A stretch of 64,000 nt of DNA, from assembly GCA_019636475.1 (NCBI GenBank), contig JAHBXN010000013.1, forward strand, positions 1 through 64,000. Direction: 5' to 3'. Position numbers and translations under genes: made by a program. This DNA comes from Phycisphaerae bacterium. Lineage in GTDB: Bacteria; Planctomycetota; Phycisphaerae; UBA1845; UTPLA1. Shown here piece by piece: positions 54,109 through 64,000 of the stretch. The notes under the pieces are model-generated. The model saw only the letters and a program-made list of their open reading frames with translations. It did no database searches and was not told where the DNA came from. Every line of letters begins with the position of its first letter. Position 1 is the stretch's first letter.

Positions 54109-54131
54109 CGAACCGCTGACTGGGCGGTTCG
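54109..54131 (+). terminator. 8-bp stem-loop after the second CotH gene
   Basis: CGAACCGC at 54109-54116 pairs perfectly with GCGGTTCG at 54124-54131 over a 7-base loop, 38 bp past the stop codon. There is no clear T run, so a terminator or 3'-end stabilising hairpin is likely but not certain. Confidence 0.45.
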
Positions 54132-54251
54132 GAATAGTGCACGATTCGTCGTGCGGGGGAAAGGCTCGGTATCGCGCGCCGAGATCGTAAGCGCGCGTCG
54201 CCATCGAGTGCCTTTATTCGGGCAATCGTGAAAATCAGAGAAAGCGGAACG

Positions 54252-57200
54252 ATGATGAAATCGACAGGCGTGCGAACGATTGTATGCAGTTTCGTGTTTG
54301 GGTGCGTCGCGGCGCAGGCGATGGCCCAGTCCGCGCTACAGTTCAACGGAACCAGTCAGTATGCCACAATGGGATCGTCCTCGACGCTCAACGGCACCAA
54401 CTTCACGGTCGAGTGCTGGTTTCGACGAGACGGGGCCGGGACTGCCGTTTCCAGCGGCACCGGTGGTCTGCCCAACGCGGTCCCACTGGTGACAAAGGGC
54501 GCGCCAGAGGCAGAGGCGCCTGCAAACGTCAATGCGAACTACATGCTCGTGCTGAGCTTCAACACGCCGAATTACTTTCTTGCGGCGGATTTCGAGGACA
54601 CGAACGGCGGCGTGAATCACCCCCTTGTCGGCACTACGCCGATTGTGGCGGGAACATGGTATCACGCGGCGCTGGTCTCCAGTTTCGCCGGAGGCGATAC
54701 CACGGTCACGCTTTATCTTAATGGTGCCGTGGAAGCGACACAGACCTTCACCGGAGTTCAGCCAGAGTCTGCAAGTATTCAGCATTTCGCCCTGGCAACG
54801 ACTTTGCGCTCGAACGGAACGACCACGGCGGGTTTCTTCCAGGGCGTGATCGATGAGGCCCGATTCTGGAATGTGGCGAGGACGCAGGCGGAAATTCAGG
54901 CCACGATGAACTTTCCCGTTACCAGTGGCAGCGGCCTCGTGGCTCGATGGGGGTTGAATGAAGGCGCGGGTTTGGACGTGTTTGATTCCACGGGTTCTCC
55001 GGAAAACGGTACGCTCGTGGGTTCGCCGACATGGGTTTCGGGTGCGAATGCCGCGCCGGCATTGGCGGCCGCCGGGGAAGTGACCGTCACATTCCGACAG
55101 GGCGTGAACGGGTATGCCGGTGTGGTTGACACCACGCTGAACGCAAATGCGCCAGGCACCGCGCAGGACGGCGTAACCAGTCTGACGGTGGACGGCGGGG
55201 CGGATGGAGCGACCAACGAACGTCATGCGCTGATTCGGTTCGACAGCATCTTCGGAGAAAATGCGGGTCAGATTCCGCCGGGCGCGCTGATTCAGTCCGC
55301 CAATCTCACCGTATTCGTCACCAATATCACGGCCAATCAGACGACTCTGCATCGGATGCTTCAGAATTGGACGTCGGCTGCGACATGGAACAGTTTCACA
55401 AACGGCGTGCAGGCAAACGGCACGGAGGCCGCGGCCACGGCGGATGTCACGCTCGCGGCATTCGGTACTGCGGTTAATCAGGCTCGAAGCGCGAACGTCA
55501 CCAGCAGCCTGCTAACTTGGCATGCCAACCCTTCCGCGAATCTTGGATGGGCCTGGCTGCCGGGCGGTACCGACGGTCTTGTTTTCGACTCTTCCGAGGG
55601 TGCGTCCGGCAATCGCCCGCGACTGTCAGTGACCTATCTGTCCACGCCTGACTTTCCGCCGGCAACGCCAGTGCTCGTCAGCCCGGCCGACCAGGCCGTC
55701 GGTATCTCGACTTCGCCGACGCTGAGCGTCACCGTGGACGATCCGGAAGACGGTGCAATGGACGTGACCTTTTATGGTCGTGAGGCGGCCGGTCCCGTCG
55801 GCGAGGATTTCACGATCATCGCATTGCCCGATACGCAGTTTTATGCGTGCAACAACGGTTCCGGATGTCCGACGGTCACGCCGTCCGGTCCAGCGATCTA
55901 CAATGGTCAGACCCAATGGATCGTGAACAATCGCGTATCGAAGAATATCGTCTATGTCGCGCACCTCGGGGATTGTGTGGAGCATGGCAATGACGGGAAC
56001 GGAGGCGGCGACCCGGACTCGGAGTGGACAATTGCGGACGCCGCTCTGTCTCTGCTTGAGAATCCGCTGACCACGCTGCTGCCGGACGGCATTCCGTATG
56101 GTATTGCAGTGGGGAATCACGATCAGACGCCGATGGGCGTGGCCAGAAGCGGCGGCGACGAGGGCGCCACCACATCCAGTTACAACAATTTCTTCGGACT
56201 GTCGCGTTTCAACGGCCGATCCTATTACGGTGGTCGGTATGACTTCGGCGCGCCGGCCACCTACCCGAATAACAATGACAATCACTTCGATCTTTTTTCC
56301 GCGGGTGGGATGGACTTCATCGCCATCGCCTTCGAATGGGATGACACGAACAACGCGACGCGCACGGCGGTGCTGGCCTGGGCGAATAGTCTGTTGCAGA
56401 CCCACAGCAATCGCCGGGCGATCGTTTATGCGCACACGCTGATAGGCACGGGCAATCCCGGCGCCTTTGCCAATCAGGGCCAGGCTGTTTACGACGCACT
56501 GAAGGGAAATTCCAATCTATTTCTCATGCTTTGTGGTCACGTTCCCGGTGAGGGCCGGCGACAGGACACATTCAACGGGAATACGATTCATACGCTACTT
56601 GCTGATTATCAGAGCCGATCAAATGGCGGAGACGGGTTTCTGCGGATTATTGAGTTTTCACCGGCCAACAACGAAATTCGTGTCAAGACCTTTTCACCCA
56701 CGCGCAACGGCGGCGCGGGTGAGTTCGAGACTGACGCCGACAGCCAGTTCACCATCAGTTATGACATGGGTGGCGGCGCGGCGCCCTTCGTATTGATCGG
56801 CGCGCACAACAATGTGTCCGATGAATCGAACGCGAGCGTCGTCTGGTCCGGCCTTGATGCCAACAAGACCTATGAATGGTATGCCTCCGTGACGGATGGA
56901 TTGAACACCGTCACGGGGCCGGTCTGGAGTTTCACGACCACCTGCACGAACAACAGCGAATGCGACGACGGCAATTCCTGCACTGACGACATCTGCGACG
57001 ACGGCGCCTGCATTCACATCAATCACACCGGAGCATGTGACGATGGCGATGCCTGCACGACAGACGATACTTGCGCTGACGGCGCTTGTGCCGGAACTCC
57101 TGTGACGTGTCCGCCTGGGCAGTTCTGTGATGGGCTGACCGGTGACTGCGTCTTTCCTCCGGCGACGATCAGTTTCCAGAACGGCGATGTAAACGGCTAT

Positions 57201-60200
57201 GCCGGAACGGTGGACACTTACCTTCATGCCGGCAGCGCCAACACCAATCTTGGCGCGGCCGTTGAAGTTCAGGTCGATGCACCCGGCGGCACGCCCGCCG
57301 ATGCCAAGCACGGCCTGATCCGATTCAACAACATCTTCGGCACCGATGCGAACCAGATTCCGCCTGGCGCGACGATTACGTCGGCCGTGCTGACCGTGAA
57401 CGTGACGAACGCAAGCGTTGATTTGCGATCGTTCCATCGCATGTTGCAGACATGGGAGGCTTCGGACACATGGAACTCGCGCGTGAACGGTATTCAGGCT
57501 GACGATGTCGAAGCCCGGGCGGCCGCGGATTCCACATCAGCGTTTACGGGCACGGGTTTAACAAATGTCGATGTGACTGCCGATCTCGTGGCGTGGCAGG
57601 GCGGTGCCAGTCGCTATGGCTGGGCCATTTTCTGTGCCAATACGGATGGCTGGGCCTTTTCGTCCGCGGAGGCAGCGACGCAGTCCCTGCGTCCGAAGTT
57701 GACCGTGAGCTATCAGCCGGCGCCACCCTGCCTTTCCGACCTAGCGTGTGATGACGGCAGCGCCTGCACGGACGATGCGTGCGTTGATTACCTGTGTGTG
57801 CATACGCCGGTCGATTGTGATGACTCGAACCCGTGCACCGTTGACACGTGCGATGCGCAACTTGGTTGTCAATATGCGCCGGCATCCTGTGACGACGGTG
57901 ACGCCTGCACCGTTGACGACTGCGATCCGGAGGTCGGATGCACTCACGAACCAATCGATTGCGACGACGGTGATCCCTGTACCAATGATTCGTGTCAGCC
58001 CGCCAATCTTGCGGCACTGACTCTGTCGGGGACCGGCCAATATGTGAATGTCGGTACGGGTGCGGCCGTGACCAATTTCGGCACCGACAGTTTCACAATC
58101 GAGGGCTGGGTTCGCCCGGCAGCGAACGCAGGCGGAACGAGTGTCAGCCTGTTCCGGCTGGGGCGCACCGGCGCCTATTCGCAGGCCATCGTTCAACTGC
58201 TTGCGAATACCAACACCATTGCTGCCTCTGTTGAGACGACGACCGCGTCGACCCAGGTTGACACCGCGACGGGCATTGCGATTCCGCTGAATCAGTGGTC
58301 TCATTTTGCCGCGGTGGCCGACCGGACCCCGGGGGCCCAACGACTGCGGCTTTACGTGAACGGGAATCTCGTGAGCGATGTCAGTGCAACGGCATGGGGA
58401 AACAATCCGGTTTCCAGCAGCGACGCCAGTGTCATCGGCGCGACCCGTGCGGATACCGGCGCTCTCAACGCTTACTTCAACGGCGCGCTCGACGAGGTGC
58501 GTCTCTGGAGTACGGCCCGGTCACAAGCCGAAATTCAGGCCGGTATGAACATTCAGATCACTTCTGCTGCCGGCCTGGCCGCACGATGGGGACTCAACGA
58601 GGGCGCGGGTACGACGGCATCTGATTCCGTCAACGGTAATCACGGCGTGTTGACCGGAGGCGCCTCCTGGCTCACCACCGGTGTTGTCTATCTTGGGGCG
58701 GGCGGCTGCGTCAACGCGCCGATTCCGAATTGCTGTGCCGATGTTTCCGATTGCGACGATGGCGACCCATGTACGATTGACACGTGCGAGGGTGGATCGT
58801 GTGTCTTTACGCCGGTGGACTGCGGCATCGGCCAGGCCTGCAATCCGGGGACAGGACTCTGCGAAGTCGTGCCGATCGTCGTGACATTCCGGCAGGGCGT
58901 GAACGGTTATGCCGGCGCGATTGATACCTATATCGAACCGGCCAATCCGAATACGAATCGATCTGCGGCGACGCCGTTGATTGTTGATCTTTCGCCTCTC
59001 ACTCAAACTTTGATGCGTTTCGACGACATTTTTGGATTTGGTACTGGCCAGATTCCGCCGGGCGCGACGATCCAATCCGCCACGCTCACAATTAACGTGA
59101 CGAATGAAACGCAGGTCGGCGCGCGGTTGCATCGAATGTTGCAGACATGGTCATCGACTGACACGTGGAACTCACTGGTCGGCGGCGTTCAGGCTGACAA
59201 TGTCGAAGCGCTGGATACGCCCGATGTGACACTGACGGTTGTTCCGACGGGTACCCAGGTCGTGACCGTCACCAACAGTCTTCAGGCCTGGTCGGATCAG
59301 CCGGCAACCAATTTCGGATGGGCATGGCTGCCGCCGGCCGCGGACGATTCGTTGCAGTTTGGTTCGGCGGAGGCTTCGCCGTCATCCAACCGGCCGCTGC
59401 TCAGCGTGACCTATCTCTACACGATCGGATGTGACGACGCTTCCGATTGCGACGACGGCAACCCATGTACGGTTGACACCTGCGAGGGCGGATCGTGTGT
59501 CTTCACTCCGATTCCGGGTTGCTGCATCAATGCCGGACAGTGCGACGACGGGAATCCGTGTACCGACGACAGTTGCGTGGACAATGAGTGCGTTTTTGCG
59601 CCCAACTCGGCAACCTGTGACGACGGTGATGCGTGTACAGAGGATGATACCTGCTCGGAGGGCGCCTGTGCCGGCACGGCGATCGAGGACTGCTGCAACG
59701 ATTCGTCCGACTGTGACGACGGCAACCCTTGTACGATCGACGATTGCAGTCTGCCGAATATTGCGGCACTGTCGTTTGACGGCGTCAACGACTATGTGAC
59801 GATGGGCGTGGCATCCGGACTGGGGACAACAGCATTCACGGTCGAATGCTGGTTTAAGTGGACTGGGGGATCCGCCACGGCGTCGACCGGCTCGGGCGGA
59901 CTGGACAATGTCATTCCGCTCGTCGCCAAAGGGCGCTCAGAGCAGGACTCGCCGGCCAATCTCAACTGCAATTATTTCCTTGGCATTGGGAACAACAGGC
60001 TGGTCGCCGACTACGAAGATTCCGCCGCCGGCCTGAATCACCCGGTTGCCGGTTCGACGACGATCACTCAAAACGTCTGGCACCATGCCGCGTTGACGTT
60101 CGATCCGGCGGGCGGCGCTGTCACGTGGACCCTGTATCTCGACGGCGTCGCTGAAACACTGTGCAGCACCAGTTCCTGCACGTCGTGTAATACGAACTGC

Positions 60201-61901
60201 TCAATCAATCCGAGTGCAATACCCGAATCCCAGAGCATCCAGCATTTCTCCATTGCAACCGGACTGAATTCCACCGGCGTACCGGCCGGATTTTTTGGCG
60301 GGCTCATTGACGAGGTACGAGTCTGGAACTACGCGCGGAGCGCGTCCGAAATTCAGGGCGCGATGAACGTCGAAATCGAGACGGCTCCCGGTCTGCTCGG
60401 CCGATGGGGACTGAATGAGGGCACAGGCACGGTTGTCGCCGATTCGACGACTCTGGCTGAGAACGGCACGCTGACCTCCGGGCCGACCTGGGTTGTGAAT
60501 GACCTTCCGGCTTTCGGCGGCGGCGGATGCGTGCACACGCCGATTCCGAACTGCTGCCTCGGCGCCGGCGACTGCGATGATGGCAATCCCTGCACCGTGG
60601 ATGTTTGCGATAACGGTGTCTGCGTGAATACACCTGTTGCTGACGGCACGGCCTGTTCCAACGGCGAGTTTTGTGACGGCGTTGAGACATGCCAAGCCGG
60701 CGTTTGTGTTGACGGCGCCGATGCGTGCGTCGATCTTGCGCATTGCGATGAGATCAACGATCTGTGCCTTGAGTGCCTGTCAAACGGGGAGTGCGATGAC
60801 AGCAATCCATGCACGATCGACACATGCGAAAACAACACTTGCGTAAACACCCCAATCGCGCCGCCGGATGCGGCGATCTCGGTGGGCTTGACAATGTGTG
60901 TTGGCACGAGCGCGAGTGCCGCCGTCGCTGATGCCGGCATCGGTGCGACCTACGACTGGAGCATTCTCGGCGGCACGATTGATGCGGGACAGGGCACCCG
61001 CTCAATCACTTTCACGGCCAACTCATCGACGGGAGTGGACATCGGCGTGATCGTTTCTGATTCGGTCGGCTGCGCCGCCGCTGATTTCGCGAGTGTATCG
61101 ACAACGTATTGCGCGGACATCACCGTGGAGATTCCCGGATTGAGCATGAACCCGCCGGCGATCGTCGGTGTGACGCGCGAAACGATCTTCACGTTCTACA
61201 GGTGCGATACGGGATTGGTCGCCGACGTGCGTGTGGTCGATGTCGACTATGACGCTGCCGGCGCGATCGGCGCATCCACGGTACGGTTGACCGGGGTTCA
61301 TCCGAATACCACCTGGTTGAGTGTGCAGACGGGGCATACGCTTCGGAAAATGGCCGCTATTACGATCGCACCATCCAGCATCGCCGAGGCGACGGTGTCG
61401 TTGGTCAGCGGGGATCTTCGGACGCAACTGATGCCGCAGGACGGGATCATCGACATATTGGATTTCGCGATTCTGGCTTCGAGATGGGATTCCAATGTCA
61501 CAGATTGCCAGACCGGTTCTTCCGAGGACTGCGATTATGGCGCGGATGTGACCGGCGACGGAAAACAGAACACAGCGGATTTCCAGGCGATTCAGATCAA
61601 CTACTTCCTGACGAGCGATCCGCTTCCAGGTTGCGGCGGCGGCATCGGACTACCGCCGTCGGTTCCGGACGAAGGAATCGAGATCGGCGGGACGAGCCGA
61701 CCATTGCCTTCAAGGTCGCCGAATCGAAGCATCCGGACGACCGATGCGCTTCGTCTCATTCCACAAGCCGGTCTTGCCGATCTCACGAATGACGGCGTCA
61801 TTGACTCCAAAGATATTGAGCTGTTTGCCAGGAAGAAGAATCTGACGCTGCGGCCCGAGTTTCGAGCGAAGCTCGATGCGATCGGCGTCTCGAAGCAGTG
61901 A
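54252..61901 (+). CDS. Giant LamG/DNRLRE surface protein with calcineurin-like phosphoesterase and dockerin module
   Basis: An exported protein of 2549 residues; signal peptide ends at AMA (about residue 25). The ATG at 54252 follows AGCGGA; a GTG 24 bp upstream is less likely. Order: LamG-like domain about 28-270, DNRLRE about 277-465, metallophosphoesterase about 517-842, Cys-rich linker, DNRLRE, linker, LamG, linker, DNRLRE, linker, LamG, linker, PKD-like domain, then the shared C-terminal module (GHTLR beta domain, loops [10 protein letters not shown] and [13 protein letters not shown], final EF loop [13 protein letters not shown]). Phosphoesterase motifs are [23 protein letters not shown] and [10 protein letters not shown]. 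The usual GHxH ends GHVP, so one metal ligand is lost or supplied elsewhere. Each LamG pairs FTVECWF with ARWGLNEG. Confidence 0.86.
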   Translation: MMKSTGVRTIVCSFVFGCVAAQAMAQSALQFNGTSQYATMGSSSTLNGTNFTVECWFRRDGAGTAVSSGTGGLPNAVPLVTKGAPEAEAPANVNANYMLVLSFNTPNYFLAADFEDTNGGVNHPLVGTTPIVAGTWYHAALVSSFAGGDTTVTLYLNGAVEATQTFTGVQPESASIQHFALATTLRSNGTTTAGFFQGVIDEARFWNVARTQAEIQATMNFPVTSGSGLVARWGLNEGAGLDVFDSTGSPENGTLVGSPTWVSGANAAPALAAAGEVTVTFRQGVNGYAGVVDTTLNANAPGTAQDGVTSLTVDGGADGATNERHALIRFDSIFGENAGQIPPGALIQSANLTVFVTNITANQTTLHRMLQNWTSAATWNSFTNGVQANGTEAAATADVTLAAFGTAVNQARSANVTSSLLTWHANPSANLGWAWLPGGTDGLVFDSSEGASGNRPRLSVTYLSTPDFPPATPVLVSPADQAVGISTSPTLSVTVDDPEDGAMDVTFYGREAAGPVGEDFTIIALPDTQFYACNNGSGCPTVTPSGPAIYNGQTQWIVNNRVSKNIVYVAHLGDCVEHGNDGNGGGDPDSEWTIADAALSLLENPLTTLLPDGIPYGIAVGNHDQTPMGVARSGGDEGATTSSYNNFFGLSRFNGRSYYGGRYDFGAPATYPNNNDNHFDLFSAGGMDFIAIAFEWDDTNNATRTAVLAWANSLLQTHSNRRAIVYAHTLIGTGNPGAFANQGQAVYDALKGNSNLFLMLCGHVPGEGRRQDTFNGNTIHTLLADYQSRSNGGDGFLRIIEFSPANNEIRVKTFSPTRNGGAGEFETDADSQFTISYDMGGGAAPFVLIGAHNNVSDESNASVVWSGLDANKTYEWYASVTDGLNTVTGPVWSFTTTCTNNSECDDGNSCTDDICDDGACIHINHTGACDDGDACTTDDTCADGACAGTPVTCPPGQFCDGLTGDCVFPPATISFQNGDVNGYAGTVDTYLHAGSANTNLGAAVEVQVDAPGGTPADAKHGLIRFNNIFGTDANQIPPGATITSAVLTVNVTNASVDLRSFHRMLQTWEASDTWNSRVNGIQADDVEARAAADSTSAFTGTGLTNVDVTADLVAWQGGASRYGWAIFCANTDGWAFSSAEAATQSLRPKLTVSYQPAPPCLSDLACDDGSACTDDACVDYLCVHTPVDCDDSNPCTVDTCDAQLGCQYAPASCDDGDACTVDDCDPEVGCTHEPIDCDDGDPCTNDSCQPANLAALTLSGTGQYVNVGTGAAVTNFGTDSFTIEGWVRPAANAGGTSVSLFRLGRTGAYSQAIVQLLANTNTIAASVETTTASTQVDTATGIAIPLNQWSHFAAVADRTPGAQRLRLYVNGNLVSDVSATAWGNNPVSSSDASVIGATRADTGALNAYFNGALDEVRLWSTARSQAEIQAGMNIQITSAAGLAARWGLNEGAGTTASDSVNGNHGVLTGGASWLTTGVVYLGAGGCVNAPIPNCCADVSDCDDGDPCTIDTCEGGSCVFTPVDCGIGQACNPGTGLCEVVPIVVTFRQGVNGYAGAIDTYIEPANPNTNRSAATPLIVDLSPLTQTLMRFDDIFGFGTGQIPPGATIQSATLTINVTNETQVGARLHRMLQTWSSTDTWNSLVGGVQADNVEALDTPDVTLTVVPTGTQVVTVTNSLQAWSDQPATNFGWAWLPPAADDSLQFGSAEASPSSNRPLLSVTYLYTIGCDDASDCDDGNPCTVDTCEGGSCVFTPIPGCCINAGQCDDGNPCTDDSCVDNECVFAPNSATCDDGDACTEDDTCSEGACAGTAIEDCCNDSSDCDDGNPCTIDDCSLPNIAALSFDGVNDYVTMGVASGLGTTAFTVECWFKWTGGSATASTGSGGLDNVIPLVAKGRSEQDSPANLNCNYFLGIGNNRLVADYEDSAAGLNHPVAGSTTITQNVWHHAALTFDPAGGAVTWTLYLDGVAETLCSTSSCTSCNTNCSINPSAIPESQSIQHFSIATGLNSTGVPAGFFGGLIDEVRVWNYARSASEIQGAMNVEIETAPGLLGRWGLNEGTGTVVADSTTLAENGTLTSGPTWVVNDLPAFGGGGCVHTPIPNCCLGAGDCDDGNPCTVDVCDNGVCVNTPVADGTACSNGEFCDGVETCQAGVCVDGADACVDLAHCDEINDLCLECLSNGECDDSNPCTIDTCENNTCVNTPIAPPDAAISVGLTMCVGTSASAAVADAGIGATYDWSILGGTIDAGQGTRSITFTANSSTGVDIGVIVSDSVGCAAADFASVSTTYCADITVEIPGLSMNPPAIVGVTRETIFTFYRCDTGLVADVRVVDVDYDAAGAIGASTVRLTGVHPNTTWLSVQTGHTLRKMAAITIAPSSIAEATVSLVSGDLRTQLMPQDGIIDILDFAILASRWDSNVTDCQTGSSEDCDYGADVTGDGKQNTADFQAIQINYFLTSDPLPGCGGGIGLPPSVPDEGIEIGGTSRPLPSRSPNRSIRTTDALRLIPQAGLADLTNDGVIDSKDIELFARKKNLTLRPEFRAKLDAIGVSKQ

Positions 61902-62251
61902 GTATCGACAGTCCGATGGCAGCGGTGTTGAAGCCGTAACGGGCGCGTGGAATCAGTCATGGCGTCCGTGCGGCGACCGCCTGTGGCGTGCAACGGGCGG
62001 AGGCGAAAACCGCAGAGAATCCCCGCGCGGATCATCCGCGTCCTCACGCAAACCGATCCGCGGATATCGAACTGCTTCAACGGAGAGGGAGAGAATCAAT
62101 CTTGCTCGTTTTCTCAAACTCTATCGCGTGCTGAATTTGTCGCAGTACCTTCAAGCGCGACAACGACTTCGCGCGTCTCGCCGATGTCCTGTTCCTCCAC
62201 GTTTTTGCCGTCGTGTGATGCGTTTTGACGGCAGTTTTCTCAGGAGCGAAA
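61902..62251. other. Intergenic region between the surface cluster and the RND gene
   Basis: This 350-bp gap lies between convergent genes. It holds two short self-complementary elements built on ATCCGCG: one at 62026-62040 (arms of seven around a central C) and a 10-bp palindrome at 62056-62065. Either may help termination. No gene was seen. Confidence 0.35.
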
Positions 62252-64000
62252 TCATTGAACGGCCACTTGTAACTCATCCAGTTCGTTGTATCGCTGTTGC
62301 GTTCGAACGAACCCGCGGATGACGTAATAGAACACGGGCGTAAGGAAGATGCCGAACAGGGTGACGCCGATCATGCCGGCGAACACGGCCATTCCCAGCG
62401 TCTGCCGCATCTCGGCGCCAGCGCCGTGCGCGATCACCAGCGGGAATACGCCGAGGATGAACGCGAAGCTGGTCATGAGGATCGGCCGCAGACGCACGCG
62501 GGCAGACTCGACGGTTGCGTCGAATCGGCTTGCGCCCTGGTCTTGCTGATCGCGGGCGAACTCGACAATCAGGATTGCGTTCTTGGCCGCCAGGCCGACA
62601 AGCACCACGAAGCCGACCTGTACGAAGATGTTGACGTCCATGCCGGCAAGGAACAGTCCCGCCAGCGCGCTGAGCAGGCACATGGGCACAACGAGAATCA
62701 CCGCCCACGGCAGCGACCACCCCTCGTATAGGCCGGCCAGCACGAAGTAGACAAGCATCACGCCCAGCGCAAATGCGCTGAAGGGGTTTTTCTGCAAGTC
62801 GCGGAACTGCTCGAGCTTGCTTGCCTCCTTCTGGAGGTAGCTCACTTCGGTCCATTCAGTGGCCATGTTGCGCGGCAGGTCTCGGCTGAGTCGCTCCATC
62901 GCTGCCAGCGCGTCGCCCATACTTGTTCCGGGCAGCGGGGTTCCGGTGATCGCGGCGGCGGGGAACATGTTGTAGCGCGTGACCTGAACCGGCCCCGTGG
63001 AATCGCGCACCTCGGCCAGTGCGCCCAATGGCACCATCTCGCCTTCGGCATTGCGAACCTTGAACTGCCGGAGGATTTCCGCATCGGTGCGGTACGCCGC
63101 GTCGGCCTGCACATTCACCTGCCAGGTGCGACCGAATCGGTTGAAGTCGTTGACGTAGTAACTGCCCAGGTATGCCTGGAGCGCGTCGAACACATCGGTG
63201 AGTGGCACGCCCATCGATTTGACCTTCTCGCGGTCGATGTCCACGTAGAGTTGGGGCGTACTGGCGCGGAAGCCGTTAAACAGACCGACGAGGCCGGGCT
63301 GTTGGTTGCCCTTGGCGGCCAGATCGTCGGCACGGGCCTGAAGCTCTTGGAAGTTCACGTCGCCGATGCCTTCCACCATCAACTTGAAGCCGGCAGATTT
63401 TCCAAGGCCCGAGATTGGCGGTGCCCCGAAGACTAGCACCTGCGCCTCCAGCACCTCACGTGAAAGGCGCTCGCGGATCCGGGCCGCAACGACCTCAGCG
63501 CCAAACTCCTTGTCAAGGCGCTCTTCGAACGGCTTGAGGATGACGAAGACGTTGCTGTAGTTAGAGCTGTTGGCGTTCAGGACGTACGACATGCCCGGCA
63601 GTGACAGCGTGTGGGCGACGCCCGGCGTCTCCAGCGCGATCCGCTCGACCGCATCGGTAACTGCAAGCGTGCGCTCCAGCGATGCCGAGTCGGGCAACAC
63701 GATGTTCGTCACCAGATAGCCCTTGTCCTGTATGGGGATGAACCCGGTGGGGATGCGGCTGAAGCCGAAGCCGGTCAGGCCGATCATCCCGACGTAGATC
63801 AGGAGCACGACAGCGCTGAGGCGAAGGCACCAGCCCACGCCCGCGCCATAGGCCTGCGTCGTCCGCTCGAAGAGCCAGTTGAAACCGCGGAAGACACGAC
63901 TTAGCACCCAGTTCACCGGGGGGATCAGCAGTCGACCGATCATGCCACCGGCGACGGCGCCGGGGAGGAAGAAGAGCAGGTGCGCGCCGAAGGATTGCAC
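62252..64000 (-). CDS. RND efflux transporter permease subunit (C-terminal part, cut by window edge)
   Basis: The last 582 residues of an inner-membrane RND drug/proton antiporter of the HAE1 (AcrB/MexF-like) group; the 5' end lies beyond the window. Visible are the segment after the central loop (FSRIPTGFIPIQDKGYLVTNIVLPD), the second periplasmic porter subdomains (FGAPPISGLG, PQLYVDIDREKVKSMGVPLTDVFDALQAYLGS, ITGTPLPGTSMGDALAAMERL) and helices 8-12, including FVVLVGLAAKNAILIVEFARDQ and RPILMTSFAFILGVFPLVIA. The C-terminus is ordinary for the family. The proton-relay Asp pair of helix 4 is not in the window. Its substrates and its membrane-fusion partner cannot be inferred here. Confidence 0.95.
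   Translation of the reverse strand: MQSFGAHLLFFLPGAVAGGMIGRLLIPPVNWVLSRVFRGFNWLFERTTQAYGAGVGWCLRLSAVVLLIYVGMIGLTGFGFSRIPTGFIPIQDKGYLVTNIVLPDSASLERTLAVTDAVERIALETPGVAHTLSLPGMSYVLNANSSNYSNVFVILKPFEERLDKEFGAEVVAARIRERLSREVLEAQVLVFGAPPISGLGKSAGFKLMVEGIGDVNFQELQARADDLAAKGNQQPGLVGLFNGFRASTPQLYVDIDREKVKSMGVPLTDVFDALQAYLGSYYVNDFNRFGRTWQVNVQADAAYRTDAEILRQFKVRNAEGEMVPLGALAEVRDSTGPVQVTRYNMFPAAAITGTPLPGTSMGDALAAMERLSRDLPRNMATEWTEVSYLQKEASKLEQFRDLQKNPFSAFALGVMLVYFVLAGLYEGWSLPWAVILVVPMCLLSALAGLFLAGMDVNIFVQVGFVVLVGLAAKNAILIVEFARDQQDQGASRFDATVESARVRLRPILMTSFAFILGVFPLVIAHGAGAEMRQTLGMAVFAGMIGVTLFGIFLTPVFYYVIRGFVRTQQRYNELDELQVAVQ

Noticed and set aside
24517-61901. Prophage or transposon origin for the giant-gene block
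   Set aside because: No integrase, transposase, terminal repeats or tRNA target was seen, and base composition resembles the flanks.
62297-62731. A plus-strand 144-codon frame within the RND gene
   Set aside because: It is antisense to conserved RND transmembrane helices and is His/Glu-rich shadow sequence.

Overview
The window looks like a chromosomal segment of a GC-rich planctomycete, probably Phycisphaerae-like. This is inferred from the gene families, since no rRNA gene is present. The clues are a LeuRS lacking the Cys zinc ribbon, a prepilin-like protein ending in an H-x(n)-DG motif, a PEP-CTERM protein, very large dockerin/cohesin/CotH surface proteins, and Cys-rich repeats of the type common in planctomycete and myxobacterial secretomes. 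No tRNA, rRNA, CRISPR array, insertion sequence or phage gene was recognised.

Region 1-8.7 kb is mostly housekeeping. It holds a DedA membrane protein and a small coiled-coil protein (both minus strand), then leucyl-tRNA synthetase, an MgtE Mg2+ transporter, an NCS2/SLC23-type nucleobase-ascorbate transporter and a BtpA-family TIM-barrel protein (all plus strand). The last two are 6 bp apart and form an operon.

Region 8.8-19.2 kb is mixed envelope and signalling: two small lipoproteins, a PEP-CTERM protein, a prepilin-like protein, a zinc-ribbon/PH-domain membrane protein, a translationally coupled Nudix/HD-GYP pair, an alpha/beta hydrolase followed by a GH3-family adenylating enzyme, and a ChaN-type lipoprotein with a His-rich insert.

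Region 19.2-24.1 kb holds a minus-strand Cys-rich dockerin protein and a compact persulfide/sulfane-sulfur module. The module has an ArsR repressor divergent from a YgaP-like membrane rhodanese and a CoA-disulfide-reductase/rhodanese fusion. Overlapping divergent promoters cover a palindromic AT-rich operator.

Region 24.5-61.9 kb is the striking part: eight collinear genes, seven of them multidomain exported proteins of 248 to about 2680 residues and one a TPR protein. They share a limited domain set: lamin-tail, CotH kinase, DNRLRE, purple-acid-phosphatase or calcineurin-like phosphatase, LamG, cohesin-like, Ig/PKD, Cys-rich linkers and dockerin-like EF-hands. Two CotH kinases and two phosphoesterases lie in the same block. 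The block also shows recent internal duplication, including a 230-bp tract with only two mismatches between neighbouring genes. A reasonable inference is a calcium-dependent, possibly phosphorylation-controlled surface or extracellular complex held together by cohesin/dockerin contacts.

The window closes with the 3' two thirds of an RND efflux pump gene on the minus strand. Start codons were chosen from visible Shine-Dalgarno sequences and signal peptides, so several differ from the longest open frame.
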